Assembly: GCF_001598255.1 (NCBI RefSeq)
Contig: NZ_BCYP01000004.1
Coordinates: forward strand, 1 to 64,000
Direction of reading: 5' to 3'
DNA from: Mitsuaria chitosanitabida ATCC BAA-476 = NBRC 102408
Lineage (GTDB): Bacteria; Pseudomonadota; Gammaproteobacteria; Burkholderiales; Burkholderiaceae_C
DNA: 64,000 bases
In this document: positions 8,091-17,637 of the stretch, piece by piece
Layout: each line of letters starts with the position of its first letter
Position numbering within the stretch: the first letter of the stretch is position 1
Made by a program: the position numbers and the translations under genes
The notes under the pieces: generated by a model
Told to the model about the DNA's origin: nothing
The model's input: only the letters and a program-made list of their open reading frames with translations
Databases searched by the model: none

Positions 8091-10363
8091 GCCCGGTTCT
8101 CCTCGTGGGTGGGGGTAGCGGCCGGCGCTTGCGCGGCGTCGGTCGTGGGGAAGGTGTCCGCGTCGGGCGCGGAGGCGTCGACGTCATCCATCTCGTCGAC
8201 CTCGTCGGCGGCGTCGAAGGCGGGCTCAGGCCCCCGTTCGTCGACGGGCTCCGCGATGAACAGCGGCGCCGGCGGCGCCTCGGGGAACAGGTTGCGGCGC
8301 AGGCCCAGCAGCGCGGAGGCGGCGGGGCGGACCTCGTCAGGCAGCGGGGCCAGCGGCGGGTAGGCGCGCACGATGCGGGCGAGCGTGTCGTCCAGGCGCT
8401 CGCGCAGCGTGTCCGGCGCGGCGCCCAGATCGCCGCCGATGCGGTTCCGCAGCCAGGCGGACAGCGCGTCCATCAGCGGACGCAGCGGCACGGCGGGCAG
8501 GCGCTCGCGCACGCTCTGCAGCGCGACCAGGTTGGCGCCGATGCGCAGGTCGCGCAGGGCGTCGTCGGTCGGCACGCCGGGCACCGAGCCGCCCGACTGC
8601 GCCACGCGCGGCGCCAGCAGCGAGATGCGGTCCAGCATGCGCAGCAGATAGGCCTGGCCGCGCGCGGCCGAGCGCGGCAGGCGGACCAGGTCGTCCAGTT
8701 CGCGCCAGGTGGTGCGCTGGATACGGCGGGCGCTCCAGTCGGCGCCGACCGAGCGCATCAGCCGCGTCACCCGGGCCGCCACGAAGACGCCGGCCAACTG
8801 GCCCAGCATCGAGTTCAGGAAGCTGGTCAGGTCCACCTGCGAGGTGTCGTGCATCACCAGCGTGCCGATCACGCCGAACAGGAAGGGCAGGGCGGCGCCC
8901 ACCGTGGTCGGGCGGCCGACGTAGCAGCCGATGATCAGGAAGATCGGCGCGCAGACGGCCATCAGCGTCCACATGTCCTGCACCAGCGGCAGCAGCACCA
9001 GCACGTAGAGCGCGCCGACGGGCATGGACAGCACGGTCCAGTGCAGGAAGCCGTTGATCGCGGGGACGGGGTCGTCCATCGCCGCGAAGAAGCAGCAGAA
9101 GATCGCGGCCATCATCGCGGCCGCCGACCCCATGGACCAGCCGGTCAGGATCCAGAACGCGCAGCAGACCAGGATCGCGATCAGCGCGGCCGCGCCGGAC
9201 CACAGGGCCATGCCCATGTCGCGGTGCAGCGTGTGGCCGCTGGGCGCCGACACGGCGCGCGAGGGCATGGGCGCGCCGCTCAACCCCAGGTCGATGTCCG
9301 AGCGCAGCTGCACGCAGTGCAGCCAGCCGTCGAGCAGCCGATCCAGCCGCTCCGCCAGCGCCACGCGCAGCAGGCGCGCCCACGGGTCGTCGGCGAGCTG
9401 CGTGCGGCGGGTCTCGTCGGTGAGCGCCGCGACGCGCTGGCGCAGCGCCGGCAGCTCGGCCTCGGCACGCGCGGCCGGGAGCGCCAGCCAGGGGCCGAGC
9501 CGGTCCAGCAGCGCCCGCACGTCGTCGGGGATGCCGCCGTGCGCCTCCAGCGCCTCGAGCCGATCCTCCACGCCCGCCAGCAGCGGCGTCAGCGCGGCGA
9601 CGTGGTCCTGCATCGCATGGACGGCGTCGGCGGTCCAGCGCAGGTGGCTGGTGTCGAAGGGAATGTGGATGGACAGCAGCCGCAGCTGGGTGATGTCGCC
9701 CGCGACGCGGCGGCGGTCGGCGCCGCCGTCCTGGCGGGAGGCGATGTCGCCCAGCCAGGCGCGGGTGTCGCCCAGCGTGCGGTCCAGCAGCCCCAGCACC
9801 GAGGACGCCAGGCTGTTGGGCAGCACCAGACTGTGGATCAGCGAGGCGGACAGGATGCCCAGGCCGATCTCCTCGACCCGCGCCACGGCGGTGTCGAAGA
9901 TGGTCAGCGGCGTGTCGACGGCCGGGAAGCCGATCAGCGCGGCCGTGTAGCCGGCCAGCATGAAGGCGTAGGCGCGCGGCGTGCGGTCGCGCAGCGAGAG
10001 GGTCAGGCAGCCCGCGACCCACAGCGCCAGCGCCAGGCTGAGCAGCTCCGGCGCGTTCACGAAGCGCGGCACCATCAGCACCGCCGCGGTGCTGCCCACC
10101 AGCGTGCCCAGGAAACGGAACAGGCCCTTGGAGCGCACCGCGCCGGCCATCGGGTGCGCGACGACGTAGGCCGTCATCAGCGCCCAGAACGGCCGCGGCT
10201 GGCCGGCCCAGCTGGCGAGGAACACCGCCAGCATCGCCGCCGCGAAGGCCTTGAACGAGAAGATCCATTCCGCGCGGGTGAAGCCGGGCGTGAAGACGGC
10301 CGGCAGCCTGGGCAGGGCCGGCAGGCGCGGCATGCGGAAGGCGGGGAGGGTGGGGAACTTCAT
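8087..10363 (-). CDS. FUSC-family (AaeB-like) inner-membrane efflux transporter
   Basis: 758 residues. Two halves of membrane helices (about 30-190, including SFKAFAAAMLAVFLASWAGQPRPFWALMTAYVVAHPM, and about 395-545) flank a cytoplasmic region, the layout of fusaric acid resistance/AaeB proteins. The C-terminal tail is acidic (DAADEVDEMDDVDASAPDAD). AaeB exports hydroxylated aromatic acids and FUSC relatives export fusaric acid; the substrate here is unknown. It is the second gene after marR, 25 bases downstream of it. Confidence 0.88.
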   Translation of the reverse strand: MKFPTLPAFRMPRLPALPRLPAVFTPGFTRAEWIFSFKAFAAAMLAVFLASWAGQPRPFWALMTAYVVAHPMAGAVRSKGLFRFLGTLVGSTAAVLMVPRFVNAPELLSLALALWVAGCLTLSLRDRTPRAYAFMLAGYTAALIGFPAVDTPLTIFDTAVARVEEIGLGILSASLIHSLVLPNSLASSVLGLLDRTLGDTRAWLGDIASRQDGGADRRRVAGDITQLRLLSIHIPFDTSHLRWTADAVHAMQDHVAALTPLLAGVEDRLEALEAHGGIPDDVRALLDRLGPWLALPAARAEAELPALRQRVAALTDETRRTQLADDPWARLLRVALAERLDRLLDGWLHCVQLRSDIDLGLSGAPMPSRAVSAPSGHTLHRDMGMALWSGAAALIAILVCCAFWILTGWSMGSAAAMMAAIFCCFFAAMDDPVPAINGFLHWTVLSMPVGALYVLVLLPLVQDMWTLMAVCAPIFLIIGCYVGRPTTVGAALPFLFGVIGTLVMHDTSQVDLTSFLNSMLGQLAGVFVAARVTRLMRSVGADWSARRIQRTTWRELDDLVRLPRSAARGQAYLLRMLDRISLLAPRVAQSGGSVPGVPTDDALRDLRIGANLVALQSVRERLPAVPLRPLMDALSAWLRNRIGGDLGAAPDTLRERLDDTLARIVRAYPPLAPLPDEVRPAASALLGLRRNLFPEAPPAPLFIAEPVDERGPEPAFDAADEVDEMDDVDASAPDADTFPTTDAAQAPAATPTHEENRA

Positions 10364-10388
10364 GAGCGCGGGACCTCTCGGGGCGGCT

Positions 10389-10895
10389 TCACTTGCGCCG
10401 CGGCGGCACCGTCGGTTGCGGGGCGCCGACGCGTTCGGCCAGGGTGGAGAAGACCCGCAGCGCGGCTTCGATGTCCGCGTCGGGGATGCCTTGGTAGAGC
10501 TCGTTGCGCAGGTCGCGCAGCGTGACCTCGATCTGCTCGCAGGCGTCGGCGCCCAGCGCGGTCAGGTGCAAGGTCTTGGCGCGACGGTCGTCGGGATCCT
10601 CGTGGCGCTCGATGAAGCCGCCCGCGATCAGCTGGTCCAGCGAGCGCGTCAGCGAGGGGCCCTCGATGCCCAGCAGCGTGGCCAGCTCGCCCTGGCGCAA
10701 GCCGTCGCCCTGACGGCCGATCATCACCAGCGGCCAGGCCAGTGCCTGTGACAGACCGACATGGGCGATCGCCAGATTGGCGCGGGCGCGATACGCCCGC
10801 TCCAGTACCGGCAGCGTCACGCCCACCTTCATGAGGGCCGTCTCGCGGGCGGTGCGGGTCAGCGTGCGCTCGGGCTTGTCGGTCGAGGAGGTCAT
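10389..10895 (-). CDS. MarR-family transcriptional regulator of the efflux operon
   Basis: 168 residues with a central winged helix-turn-helix: QGELATLLGIEGPSLTRSLD recognition region and the wing ERHEDPDDRRAKTLHLT, diagnostic of MarR. It is the first gene of the pump operon and has an inverted repeat just upstream. A repressor released by phenolic ligands is the usual role of such linked MarR proteins; the ligand is an inference. Confidence 0.88.
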   Translation of the reverse strand: MTSSTDKPERTLTRTARETALMKVGVTLPVLERAYRARANLAIAHVGLSQALAWPLVMIGRQGDGLRQGELATLLGIEGPSLTRSLDQLIAGGFIERHEDPDDRRAKTLHLTALGADACEQIEVTLRDLRNELYQGIPDADIEAALRVFSTLAERVGAPQPTVPPRRK

Positions 10896-10910
10896 GCCCC
10901 GAATTCTAGA

Positions 10911-10928
10911 TAGATAGCTTGCTAACTA
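10911..10928. promoter_or_regulatory. Probable MarR operator
   Basis: Imperfect inverted repeat TAGATAGC-TT-GCTAACTA (7 of 8 arm positions paired) in an AT-rich patch 16 bases upstream of the marR start. Length and symmetry fit a MarR dimer site, implying autoregulation of the operon. Confidence 0.6.
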
Positions 10929-10972
10929 ATTTCATAGGGTTATTGCGGAGGGCGATAGATCGACAGCGCAAT

Positions 10973-11001
10973 GAAAAACGGCCGATCTGTCGATCGGCCG
11001 T
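10973..11001 (-). terminator. Rho-independent terminator of the MFS gene
   Basis: Perfect 10-bp stem (ACGGCCGATC/GATCGGCCGT, loop TGTC). Read on the minus strand it is followed at once by TTTTT. It lies about 84 bases beyond the MFS stop codon. Confidence 0.8.
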
Positions 11002-11084
11002 CGGGCATTTGCTGCTGCCTGCGTTGCTTTTAGGCGTCGCTGGCTGTCAAGCACATGTCACGACTTTGGGCGTCAGGCGCCCCG

Positions 11085-12443
11085 TCAGTCCTTGTCCTTC
11101 ATCTGGAGCATGCGGTTGGTCCGCAGGGCCACCAGCGTGCAGATCGCGCCGGACAGCAGGTAGGCGGTCACCGCCCACAGCCCGTAGTGCGCCGACAGCC
11201 CCAGGGCCACCAGCGGCGCGAAGGCCGCGCCGATCAGCCAGGCCAGATCCGAGGTCAGCGCCGCGCCGGTGTAGCGGAAGCGGGGCAGGAAGTTGGACGT
11301 CACCGCGCCCGCCGCCTGGCCGTAGGACAGCCCCAGCAGGACGAAGCCCACCAGGATGAAGATGTTCTGACCCATGCTGCCGCTGTCCAGCAGGATGGGC
11401 GTGAACAGGCTGAAGATGCCGATGGTCGTGGCCAGGGTGCCCAGGGTGCTGCGCCGCCCGATGCGGTCGGCCACCATGCCCGAGATCGGCATCGCCGCCG
11501 CCGCCAGCAGGGCGCCGATGACCTGGACGATCAGGAACTGCGTGACGTTCTGGTCCCCGTAGAGCATCACCCAGGACAGCGGGAACACCGTGACGATGTG
11601 GAAGAGGGCGTAGCTCGCCAGGGCCGCGAAGGCGCCGATGAAGACGTTGTAGCCCTGCTGAGAGAACAGCTCGCCGGTGTCGGCGGGGTCGAGCTCGTGC
11701 TCCTCGAGGTTCTTCTCGTACTCGTGGGTCACGACCAGGCGCAGGCGGGCGAACAGCGCCACCACGTTGATCGCGAAGGCGGCGAAGAAGGGATAGCGCC
11801 AGCCCCAGCTCAGGAAGTCCACCGTCGCCAGGCTGCTCCACAGGTAGGCGTAGATCGCGGCCGCGATCAGGAAGCCGATGGGGGCGCCCAGCTGGCCCAG
11901 CATGGCGTACCAGCCGCGGCGCCCCGGGGGCGCGTTCAGGGCCAGCAGGGACGGGAGGCCGTCCCAGGAGCCGCCCAGCGCCAGGCCTTGCCCGATGCGG
12001 CAGGCGGCCAGCAGGGCGATGGCCGCACCGCCCCAGGCGTTGAAGCCGGGCAGCACGGCGATCGTGCAGGTGGAGATGCCCAGCAGGAACAGGGCCACCG
12101 TCAGCTTCACGCTGCGGCCGAAGCGGCGCTGGATCTCCATGCCGACCATGGTCCCGATGGGCCGGACCACGAAGGCCAGCGCCAGCAGCGCGAAGGCCCA
12201 CAGGGTGCCCTCCAGCCGCTCCAGGTGGGGGAAGAAGATGGTCGGGAAGACCAGGACCGAGGCGATCCCGTAGACGAAGAAGTCGAAGTACTCCGACGCC
12301 CGTCCGATGACCACGCCGACCGCGATGTCGCCCGGGGCGACCGCGTCCTGCTCCTCCTGCGTCGCGACGCCGTTCCCCCGGGGCAGCGGTTGCCCGACGG
12401 TGGACAGGTGTTGCCCGGCTGTCGAAAGGGTGCTGCTGTTCAT
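11085..12443 (-). CDS. MFS transporter, metabolite:H+ symporter type
   Basis: 452 residues, about 12 membrane helices. N-terminal GRASEYFDFFVYGIASVLVF and the loop RPIGTMVGMEIQRRFGRSVK match the metabolite:H+ symporter (MHS) branch, whose members take up dicarboxylates, sugars or osmolytes. The second-half loop GMVADRIGRRST is the repeated MFS motif A. A strong AGGAGA site precedes the ATG. The gene is divergent from cyoA and has its own terminator, so it is a single-gene unit. The substrate cannot be told. Confidence 0.85.
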   Translation of the reverse strand: MNSSTLSTAGQHLSTVGQPLPRGNGVATQEEQDAVAPGDIAVGVVIGRASEYFDFFVYGIASVLVFPTIFFPHLERLEGTLWAFALLALAFVVRPIGTMVGMEIQRRFGRSVKLTVALFLLGISTCTIAVLPGFNAWGGAAIALLAACRIGQGLALGGSWDGLPSLLALNAPPGRRGWYAMLGQLGAPIGFLIAAAIYAYLWSSLATVDFLSWGWRYPFFAAFAINVVALFARLRLVVTHEYEKNLEEHELDPADTGELFSQQGYNVFIGAFAALASYALFHIVTVFPLSWVMLYGDQNVTQFLIVQVIGALLAAAAMPISGMVADRIGRRSTLGTLATTIGIFSLFTPILLDSGSMGQNIFILVGFVLLGLSYGQAAGAVTSNFLPRFRYTGAALTSDLAWLIGAAFAPLVALGLSAHYGLWAVTAYLLSGAICTLVALRTNRMLQMKDKD

Positions 12444-12460
12444 ACGTCTCCTACCTGGGA

Positions 12461-12489
12461 CAAAATGTCCAATAGTTGGTTTGAGTCAA
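12461..12489 (-). promoter_or_regulatory. Putative promoter of the MFS gene
   Basis: On the minus strand TTGACT (12489-12484) is followed after 17 bases by ATTTTG (12466-12461), 18 bases before the ATG. The -35 is good and the -10 weak. It lies in the 203-base divergent region shared with cyoA. Confidence 0.35.
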
Positions 12490-12646
12490 TCGGGCAAAAT
12501 CTGCGCCCGGCGTGCAACGGTCGACAAGTGTCGTTTTCCCCTTTATCGCTTTCCCTCCGCAGGACAAACCCCCAGGTTTCGACGCGGTCCCGGGAAGCCT
12601 GGAGGGGGTCCCGCGTGAACTACGCCTGCTGGTTTGCTGAAGTCCC

Positions 12647-13723
12647 ATGTACCTCAAAGCATCACTAAACACAAGCCTTGCCCGCAGACTGGCCCGATTC
12701 GGGCTGCTCGCGCTGGCGCTCCCCCTCTCCGCCTGCAACATGGTCGTGATGAAGCCTTCGGGCGACATCGCGAACCAGCAAGCGCAACTCATCGTCGCCT
12801 CGACCTTGCTGATGCTGCTGATCATCGTCCCGGTGATCATCCTGACGCTGGTCTTCGCGTTCCGATACCGCGCTTCCAACAAGGACGCGACCTACTCGCC
12901 GGAGTGGGACCACTCGACGCGGCTGGAACTGATCATCTGGGGCGCGCCCCTGCTGATCATCATCGCGCTGGGCGCGATGACCTGGATCTCGACGCACAAG
13001 CTCGATCCGTTCCGCCCGCTGGAGCGTCTGGACGCGCAGCGCGCGATCCCGACCGGCGTGGAGCCGCTGACCGTCGAGGTCGTGGCGCTGGACTGGAAGT
13101 GGCTGTTCATCTATCCGGAACAGGGCATCGCCACCGTCAACGAACTGGCCGCGCCGGTGGATCGTCCGATCCACTTCAAGATCAGCTCGTCGACCGTGAT
13201 GAACGCGTTCTACGTGCCCGCCATGGCCGGCATGATCTACGCGATGCCCGGCATGCAGAGCCAGCTGCACGCGGTCATCAACAAGCCCGGCGTGTACGAC
13301 GGCTTCTCGTCCAACTTCAGCGGCGACGGCTTCTCGCACATGCGCTTCAAGTTCCACGGCCTGTCGAACGACGAGTTCGCCGCCTGGGTCGAGCGCAACA
13401 AGGCCGACGGCGTGGCGCTGACCAAGGAGATGTACCTCGACCTGGAGAAGCCGTCCGAGCGTCAGCCGGTGCGTCGTTTCGCCAGCGTCGCTCCGGGCCT
13501 GTTCGACGCGGTCGTGAACCGCTGCGTCGACGGCTCGAAGATGTGCATGGGCCAGATGATGGCGATCGACGCCGCCGGCGGCGGCGGCAAGGGCGCCATC
13601 GACGGCCTGGCCAGCAAGCCCTGGAGCAATGAGCAGAAGCGCGTTTTCGTCGCTTCGCTGTGCACCCCCGACAACGCGGGGCAGTACGCCTCCCAGTGGC
13701 AGGCCTCGGCCACCCGTAACTGA
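12647..13723 (+). CDS. cyoA: Cytochrome o ubiquinol oxidase subunit II
   Basis: 358-residue membrane-anchored lipoprotein subunit of the bo3 quinol oxidase. A lipobox LSAC (Cys near residue 30) is followed by two membrane helices (LIVASTLLMLLIIVPVIIL; LIIWGAPLLIIIALGAMTW) and a periplasmic cupredoxin domain (VEVVALDWKWLFIYPEQGIA; FYVPAMAGMIYAMPGMQ). The CuA-binding cysteine pair of cytochrome c oxidases is absent, as expected for a quinol oxidase. First gene of cyoABCD, 61 bases before cyoB. Confidence 0.95.
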   Translation: MYLKASLNTSLARRLARFGLLALALPLSACNMVVMKPSGDIANQQAQLIVASTLLMLLIIVPVIILTLVFAFRYRASNKDATYSPEWDHSTRLELIIWGAPLLIIIALGAMTWISTHKLDPFRPLERLDAQRAIPTGVEPLTVEVVALDWKWLFIYPEQGIATVNELAAPVDRPIHFKISSSTVMNAFYVPAMAGMIYAMPGMQSQLHAVINKPGVYDGFSSNFSGDGFSHMRFKFHGLSNDEFAAWVERNKADGVALTKEMYLDLEKPSERQPVRRFASVAPGLFDAVVNRCVDGSKMCMGQMMAIDAAGGGGKGAIDGLASKPWSNEQKRVFVASLCTPDNAGQYASQWQASATRN

Positions 13724-13784
13724 CCCGTCGGCCCGGCTTCGCTGATCGCAGCGGCGCCGGGCTCGCGCACTACCGAGATCCAAG

Positions 13785-15779
13785 ATGATTGACGCTCAAA
13801 AGCTCATCTTCGGACGCCTCAGTCTCGAGGCGATTCCTTATCACGAGCCGATCCTGATCGGCACTTTCGCGGCCGTGGCGCTGGGCGGACTGTTCGTCCT
13901 CGCGCTGATGACCAAGTTCCGGCTCTGGGGCCCCTTCTGGCGTGACTGGGCGACCAGCATCGACCACAAGAAGATCGGCATCATGTACATCGTGCTGGGT
14001 CTGGTCATGCTGCTGCGCGGCTTCGCCGACGCGGTCATGATGCGCGCCCAGCAGGCCATCGCCTTCGGCGACCAGCTCGGCTTCCTGCCGCCGCACCACT
14101 ACGACCAGGTCTTCACCGCCCACGGCGTGATCATGATCTTCTTCGTGGCGATGCCGCTGATCACGGGCTTCATGAACTTCGTGGTGCCGCTGCAGATCGG
14201 CGCCCGCGACGTGGCCTTCCCCTTCCTGAACAACTTCAGCTTCTGGATGACCACCGGCGGCGCCGTGCTGGTCATGCTGTCGCTGTTCATCGGCGAGTTC
14301 GCGCGCACCGGCTGGCTGGCCTACCCGCCGCTGTCGGGCATCCTGGCGAGTCCGGGGGTGGGGGTCGACTACTACATCTGGGGCCTGCAGGTCGCCGGTG
14401 TCGGCACGACGCTGTCCGGCATCAACCTGATCGCGACCATCATCAAGATGCGCGCGCCGGGCATGACCATGATGAAGATGCCGGTCTTCACCTGGACCTC
14501 GCTGTGCTCGAACATCCTGATCGTGGCCTCGTTCCCGATCCTGACCGCGGCCCTGGCGCTGCTGTCGCTGGACCGTTACGTCGGCACCAACTTCTTCACG
14601 ACGGACCTCGGCGGCAACGCCATGATGTACGTCAACCTGATCTGGATCTGGGGCCACCCCGAGGTCTACATCCTGGTGCTGCCGGCCTTCGGCATCTTCT
14701 CTGAGGTCGTCTCGACCTTCAGCCAGAAGAAGCTGTTCGGCTACGCCTCGATGGTCTACGCGACCGTCGTGATCACCATCCTGTCGTACCTGGTGTGGCT
14801 GCACCACTTCTTCACGATGGGCTCGGGTGCCAGCGTCAACTCGTTCTTCGGCATCACGACGATGATCATCTCGATCCCGACGGGCGCGAAGATCTTCAAC
14901 TGGCTGTTCACGATGTACCGTGGCCGCATCAAGTTCGAGGTCCCGATGTACTGGACCGTCGGCTTCATGGTCACCTTCGTGATCGGCGGCATGACCGGCG
15001 TGCTGCTGGCGGTTCCGCCCGCGGACTTCGTGCTGCACAACTCGCTGTTCCTGATCGCCCACTTCCACAACGTGATCATCGGCGGCGTGCTGTTCGGCCT
15101 GCTGGCGGGCATCTCGTTCTGGTTCCCGAAGGCCTTCGGCTACAAGCTGGATCCGTTCTGGGGCAAGTGCTCGTTCTGGTTCTGGCAGATCGGCTTCTTC
15201 GTCGCCTTCACGCCGCTGTACGTGCTGGGCCTGATGGGCGTGACCCGCCGCATGAGCCACTTCGACGATCCGTCGCTGCAGATCTGGTTCCAGATCGCCG
15301 CCTTCGGCGCGCTGCTGATCGCCGCGGGCATCGGCAGCTTCCTGATCCAGCTGGTGGTCTCCTACATCAAGCGCGACGAGCTGCGCGACGTGACGGGCGA
15401 CCCCTGGAACGGCCGCACGCTGGAGTGGTCGACCTCGTCGCCCCCGCCGCAGTACAACTTCGCGTTCACGCCGGTGGTGCATGACCACGACGCGTGGCAC
15501 GACATGAAGACCCGCGGCCATCAGCGTCCGACCGCCAACTTCCAGGACATCCACATGCCCAAGAACACCGCCGCCGGCGTGATCCTGGCGGGCCTGTCGA
15601 CCCTGGTGGGCTTCGCGCTGATCTGGCACATGTGGCTGGTGGCCGGCGTGGCGTTCGCGGTGACGGTGATCGCGGCGATCGTCCACACCTTCAACTACAA
15701 GCGCGACTACTACATCAAGGCCGATGAAGTGACGCGCACGGAGGACGCCCGCACGAAGGTGCTGGCCGCCCAGGCCTGA
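13785..15779 (+). CDS. cyoB: Cytochrome o ubiquinol oxidase subunit I
   Basis: 664-residue catalytic heme-copper subunit with about 15 membrane helices; it reduces O2 to water and pumps protons. Visible signatures are [15 protein letters not shown] (CuB His and the cross-linked Tyr region), LHHFFTMG (two CuB His) and [11 protein letters not shown] (heme His ligands). N-terminal [12 protein letters not shown] is typical of subunit I. Length agrees with E. coli CyoB. Confidence 0.97.
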   Translation: MIDAQKLIFGRLSLEAIPYHEPILIGTFAAVALGGLFVLALMTKFRLWGPFWRDWATSIDHKKIGIMYIVLGLVMLLRGFADAVMMRAQQAIAFGDQLGFLPPHHYDQVFTAHGVIMIFFVAMPLITGFMNFVVPLQIGARDVAFPFLNNFSFWMTTGGAVLVMLSLFIGEFARTGWLAYPPLSGILASPGVGVDYYIWGLQVAGVGTTLSGINLIATIIKMRAPGMTMMKMPVFTWTSLCSNILIVASFPILTAALALLSLDRYVGTNFFTTDLGGNAMMYVNLIWIWGHPEVYILVLPAFGIFSEVVSTFSQKKLFGYASMVYATVVITILSYLVWLHHFFTMGSGASVNSFFGITTMIISIPTGAKIFNWLFTMYRGRIKFEVPMYWTVGFMVTFVIGGMTGVLLAVPPADFVLHNSLFLIAHFHNVIIGGVLFGLLAGISFWFPKAFGYKLDPFWGKCSFWFWQIGFFVAFTPLYVLGLMGVTRRMSHFDDPSLQIWFQIAAFGALLIAAGIGSFLIQLVVSYIKRDELRDVTGDPWNGRTLEWSTSSPPPQYNFAFTPVVHDHDAWHDMKTRGHQRPTANFQDIHMPKNTAAGVILAGLSTLVGFALIWHMWLVAGVAFAVTVIAAIVHTFNYKRDYYIKADEVTRTEDARTKVLAAQA

Positions 15780-15802
15780 ATCCGCAGCGAGCGATATCCA
15801 AT

Positions 15803-16423
15803 ATGCAAGCAACGACCATGACGAACAACACCGGCACGCCGGTGTTCTACGACAACGGCGACCATCATCCGCAGCACGGCACGCTCCTCGGGTTCTGGAT
15901 CTACCTGATGAGCGACTGCCTGATCTTCGCGGTGCTGTTCGCGGCGTATGCGGTCCTGGGCCGCAGCTACGCGGCCGGCCCGTCGGGGGCGGACCTCTTC
16001 GACCTGCCGCTGGTGGCGCTCAACACCGGCTTCCTGCTGCTCTCGTCGATCACCTATGGCTTCGCCATGATCAAGATGCTGGGCAACAAGAAGTCCGGCG
16101 TCCTGGGCTGGCTGGCGATCACCGGCATCCTGGGCCTGTGCTTCCTGGGCGTGGAGCTCTACGAGTTCGCGCACCTGATCCACGAGGGCGCGGGCCCGCA
16201 GCGCAGCGCCTTCCTGTCGTCGTTCTTCACGCTGGTGGGCACCCACGGCCTGCACGTGACCTTCGGCTCGATCTGGCTGGTGACGCTGATGTTCCAGGTG
16301 GCCAAGTTCGGCCTGACCAAGGAGAACAAGCGCCGCCTGATCTGCCTGTCGATGTTCTGGCACTTCCTGGACGTGATCTGGATCGGTGTCTTCACCTTCG
16401 TCTACCTGATGGGAGCGCTGTGA
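15803..16423 (+). CDS. cyoC: Cytochrome o ubiquinol oxidase subunit III
   Basis: 206 residues and five membrane helices. GFWIYLMSDCLIFAVLFAAY at the start and HGLHVTFGSIW ... MFWHFLDVIWIGVF at the end are subunit III signatures. It stabilises the oxidase complex. An alternative start is ATG 15818 (MTNNTGTP). Its stop overlaps the cyoD start by one base (TGATG). Confidence 0.95.
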   Translation: MQATTMTNNTGTPVFYDNGDHHPQHGTLLGFWIYLMSDCLIFAVLFAAYAVLGRSYAAGPSGADLFDLPLVALNTGFLLLSSITYGFAMIKMLGNKKSGVLGWLAITGILGLCFLGVELYEFAHLIHEGAGPQRSAFLSSFFTLVGTHGLHVTFGSIWLVTLMFQVAKFGLTKENKRRLICLSMFWHFLDVIWIGVFTFVYLMGAL

Positions 16424-16815
16424 TGAGCGGCAACCACAACGACCACAACCACGATCATGGCCACGGCCATGACGACCACGACGACGTCGGCTATCACGCC
16501 ACGGTCAAGGGCTACCTGATCGGCTTCATCCTGTCGGTGGTCCTGACGGCGATCCCGTTCTGGCTGGTGATGGCCAAGATCATTCCGTCGGCGAGCACCA
16601 CGGGCATCGTCCTGCTGGTCTTCGCGGCGGTGCAGATCGTGGTGCACATGGTGTACTTCCTGCACATGAACTCGAAGGTCGAAGGCGGCTGGTCCATGCT
16701 GTCGCTGATCTTCACGATCGCGGTGGTGGTGATCATGCTGGCGGGCTCGATCTGGGTCATGTTCCACCTGAACAGCAACATGATGCCCATCCACGACATG
16801 CGCAACATGCCCTGA
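16423..16815 (+). CDS. cyoD: Cytochrome o ubiquinol oxidase subunit IV
   Basis: 130 residues. A histidine/aspartate-rich N-terminus (HNDHNHDHGHGHDDHDD) precedes three membrane helices (YLIGFILSVVLTAIPFWLVM; GIVLLVFAAVQIVVHMVYFL; FTIAVVVIMLAGSIWVMF), the usual CyoD layout. It assists assembly of the CuB site. The His/Asp-rich leader looks able to bind metal, which is an inference. The stop overlaps the SURF1 start by one base. Confidence 0.95.
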   Translation: MSGNHNDHNHDHGHGHDDHDDVGYHATVKGYLIGFILSVVLTAIPFWLVMAKIIPSASTTGIVLLVFAAVQIVVHMVYFLHMNSKVEGGWSMLSLIFTIAVVVIMLAGSIWVMFHLNSNMMPIHDMRNMP

Positions 16816-17585
16816 TGGCCGAGACCATCCGGGAACCGCAGCGGCCGCGCCGCGGCGGCGCCTTCTGGGCGCTGCTGCTGGGCGCGGCCCTTTCGTTTGT
16901 GGCCTTCCTCGCGCTGGGCCTCTGGCAGGTGCAGCGTCTGGGCTGGAAGGAAGACCTGATCGCGCGCGTAGACCAGCGCCTGGCCGCCGCGCCGGTGAGG
17001 GCGCCCGACGCGGCGCACTGGACCTCGATCAACAAGGCCGATGACGAGTACCGCAAGGTCCTGCTGATCGGGACCTTCGATCACTCGCGCGAGACCCTGG
17101 TGGGCGCGAGCACCGAGCTCGGCACCGGCTACTGGGTGCTCACGCCGCTGCGCACGACGCAGGGCGACTGGGTGCTGGTGAACCGCGGCTTCGTGACGCC
17201 GGAGTTCAAGACCCGCGCCTCGCGCACCGCGTCCGAGACGCAGGGCGAGGATCGTGTCGTCGGCCTGCTGCGCCTGCCCGAGCCGGGCGGCGACCTGCTG
17301 CGCAAGAACGCGCCGGAGCAGGACCGCTGGTACTCGCGTGACGTCGAGGCCATCGCCAAGGCGCGCAGCGTCGAAGGGCCGGTGGCGCCTTACTTCGTCG
17401 ACGCCGCCGCGGCCGACGACCAGACGCGCTGGCCGCGTGGCGGCCTGACGGTGGTGCGCTTCAACAACCACCACCTGCAGTACGCGCTGACCTGGTTCGC
17501 GATGGCCGCGATGGTGGCGGGCATCGCCTTCTACCTGTGGCGCATCGAGCCGCGCCGGCGCGCTGCCGCGTCCGGCACGGCCTGA
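16815..17585 (+). CDS. SURF1-family oxidase assembly protein
   Basis: 256 residues with the SURF1 layout: an N-terminal membrane helix running into LGLWQVQRLGWKEDLI, a periplasmic domain, and a C-terminal helix after NNHHLQYALTWFAMA. SURF1 proteins help insert heme into terminal oxidases. It occupies the place where cyoE (heme O synthase) sits in E. coli; no cyoE is seen in this window. One-base overlap with cyoD ties it to the operon. Confidence 0.9.
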   Translation: MAETIREPQRPRRGGAFWALLLGAALSFVAFLALGLWQVQRLGWKEDLIARVDQRLAAAPVRAPDAAHWTSINKADDEYRKVLLIGTFDHSRETLVGASTELGTGYWVLTPLRTTQGDWVLVNRGFVTPEFKTRASRTASETQGEDRVVGLLRLPEPGGDLLRKNAPEQDRWYSRDVEAIAKARSVEGPVAPYFVDAAAADDQTRWPRGGLTVVRFNNHHLQYALTWFAMAAMVAGIAFYLWRIEPRRRAAASGTA

Positions 17586-17637
17586 CCCCGCGGGTCCCTG
17601 CTCGCCGACTCCGACGACGACTCCTCCGACGCCCGCG

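Noticed and set aside
6713-10525. A 1270-residue plus-strand open frame across the efflux operon
   Set aside because: It is antisense to four well-supported genes, is extremely Arg/Ala/Gln-rich and shows no domain. It is a GC-bias shadow.
12481-12489. TTGAGTCAA as a possible FNR/ANR box before cyoA
   Set aside because: FNR boxes are TTGAT-N4-ATCAA; this 9-base palindrome is too short and lacks the spacer.
13490-13720. Cysteines in the C-terminus of CyoA as a CuA site
   Set aside because: The spacing (RCVDGSKMC, SLC) is not the CuA C-x3-C motif, and the rest of the operon is a quinol oxidase.
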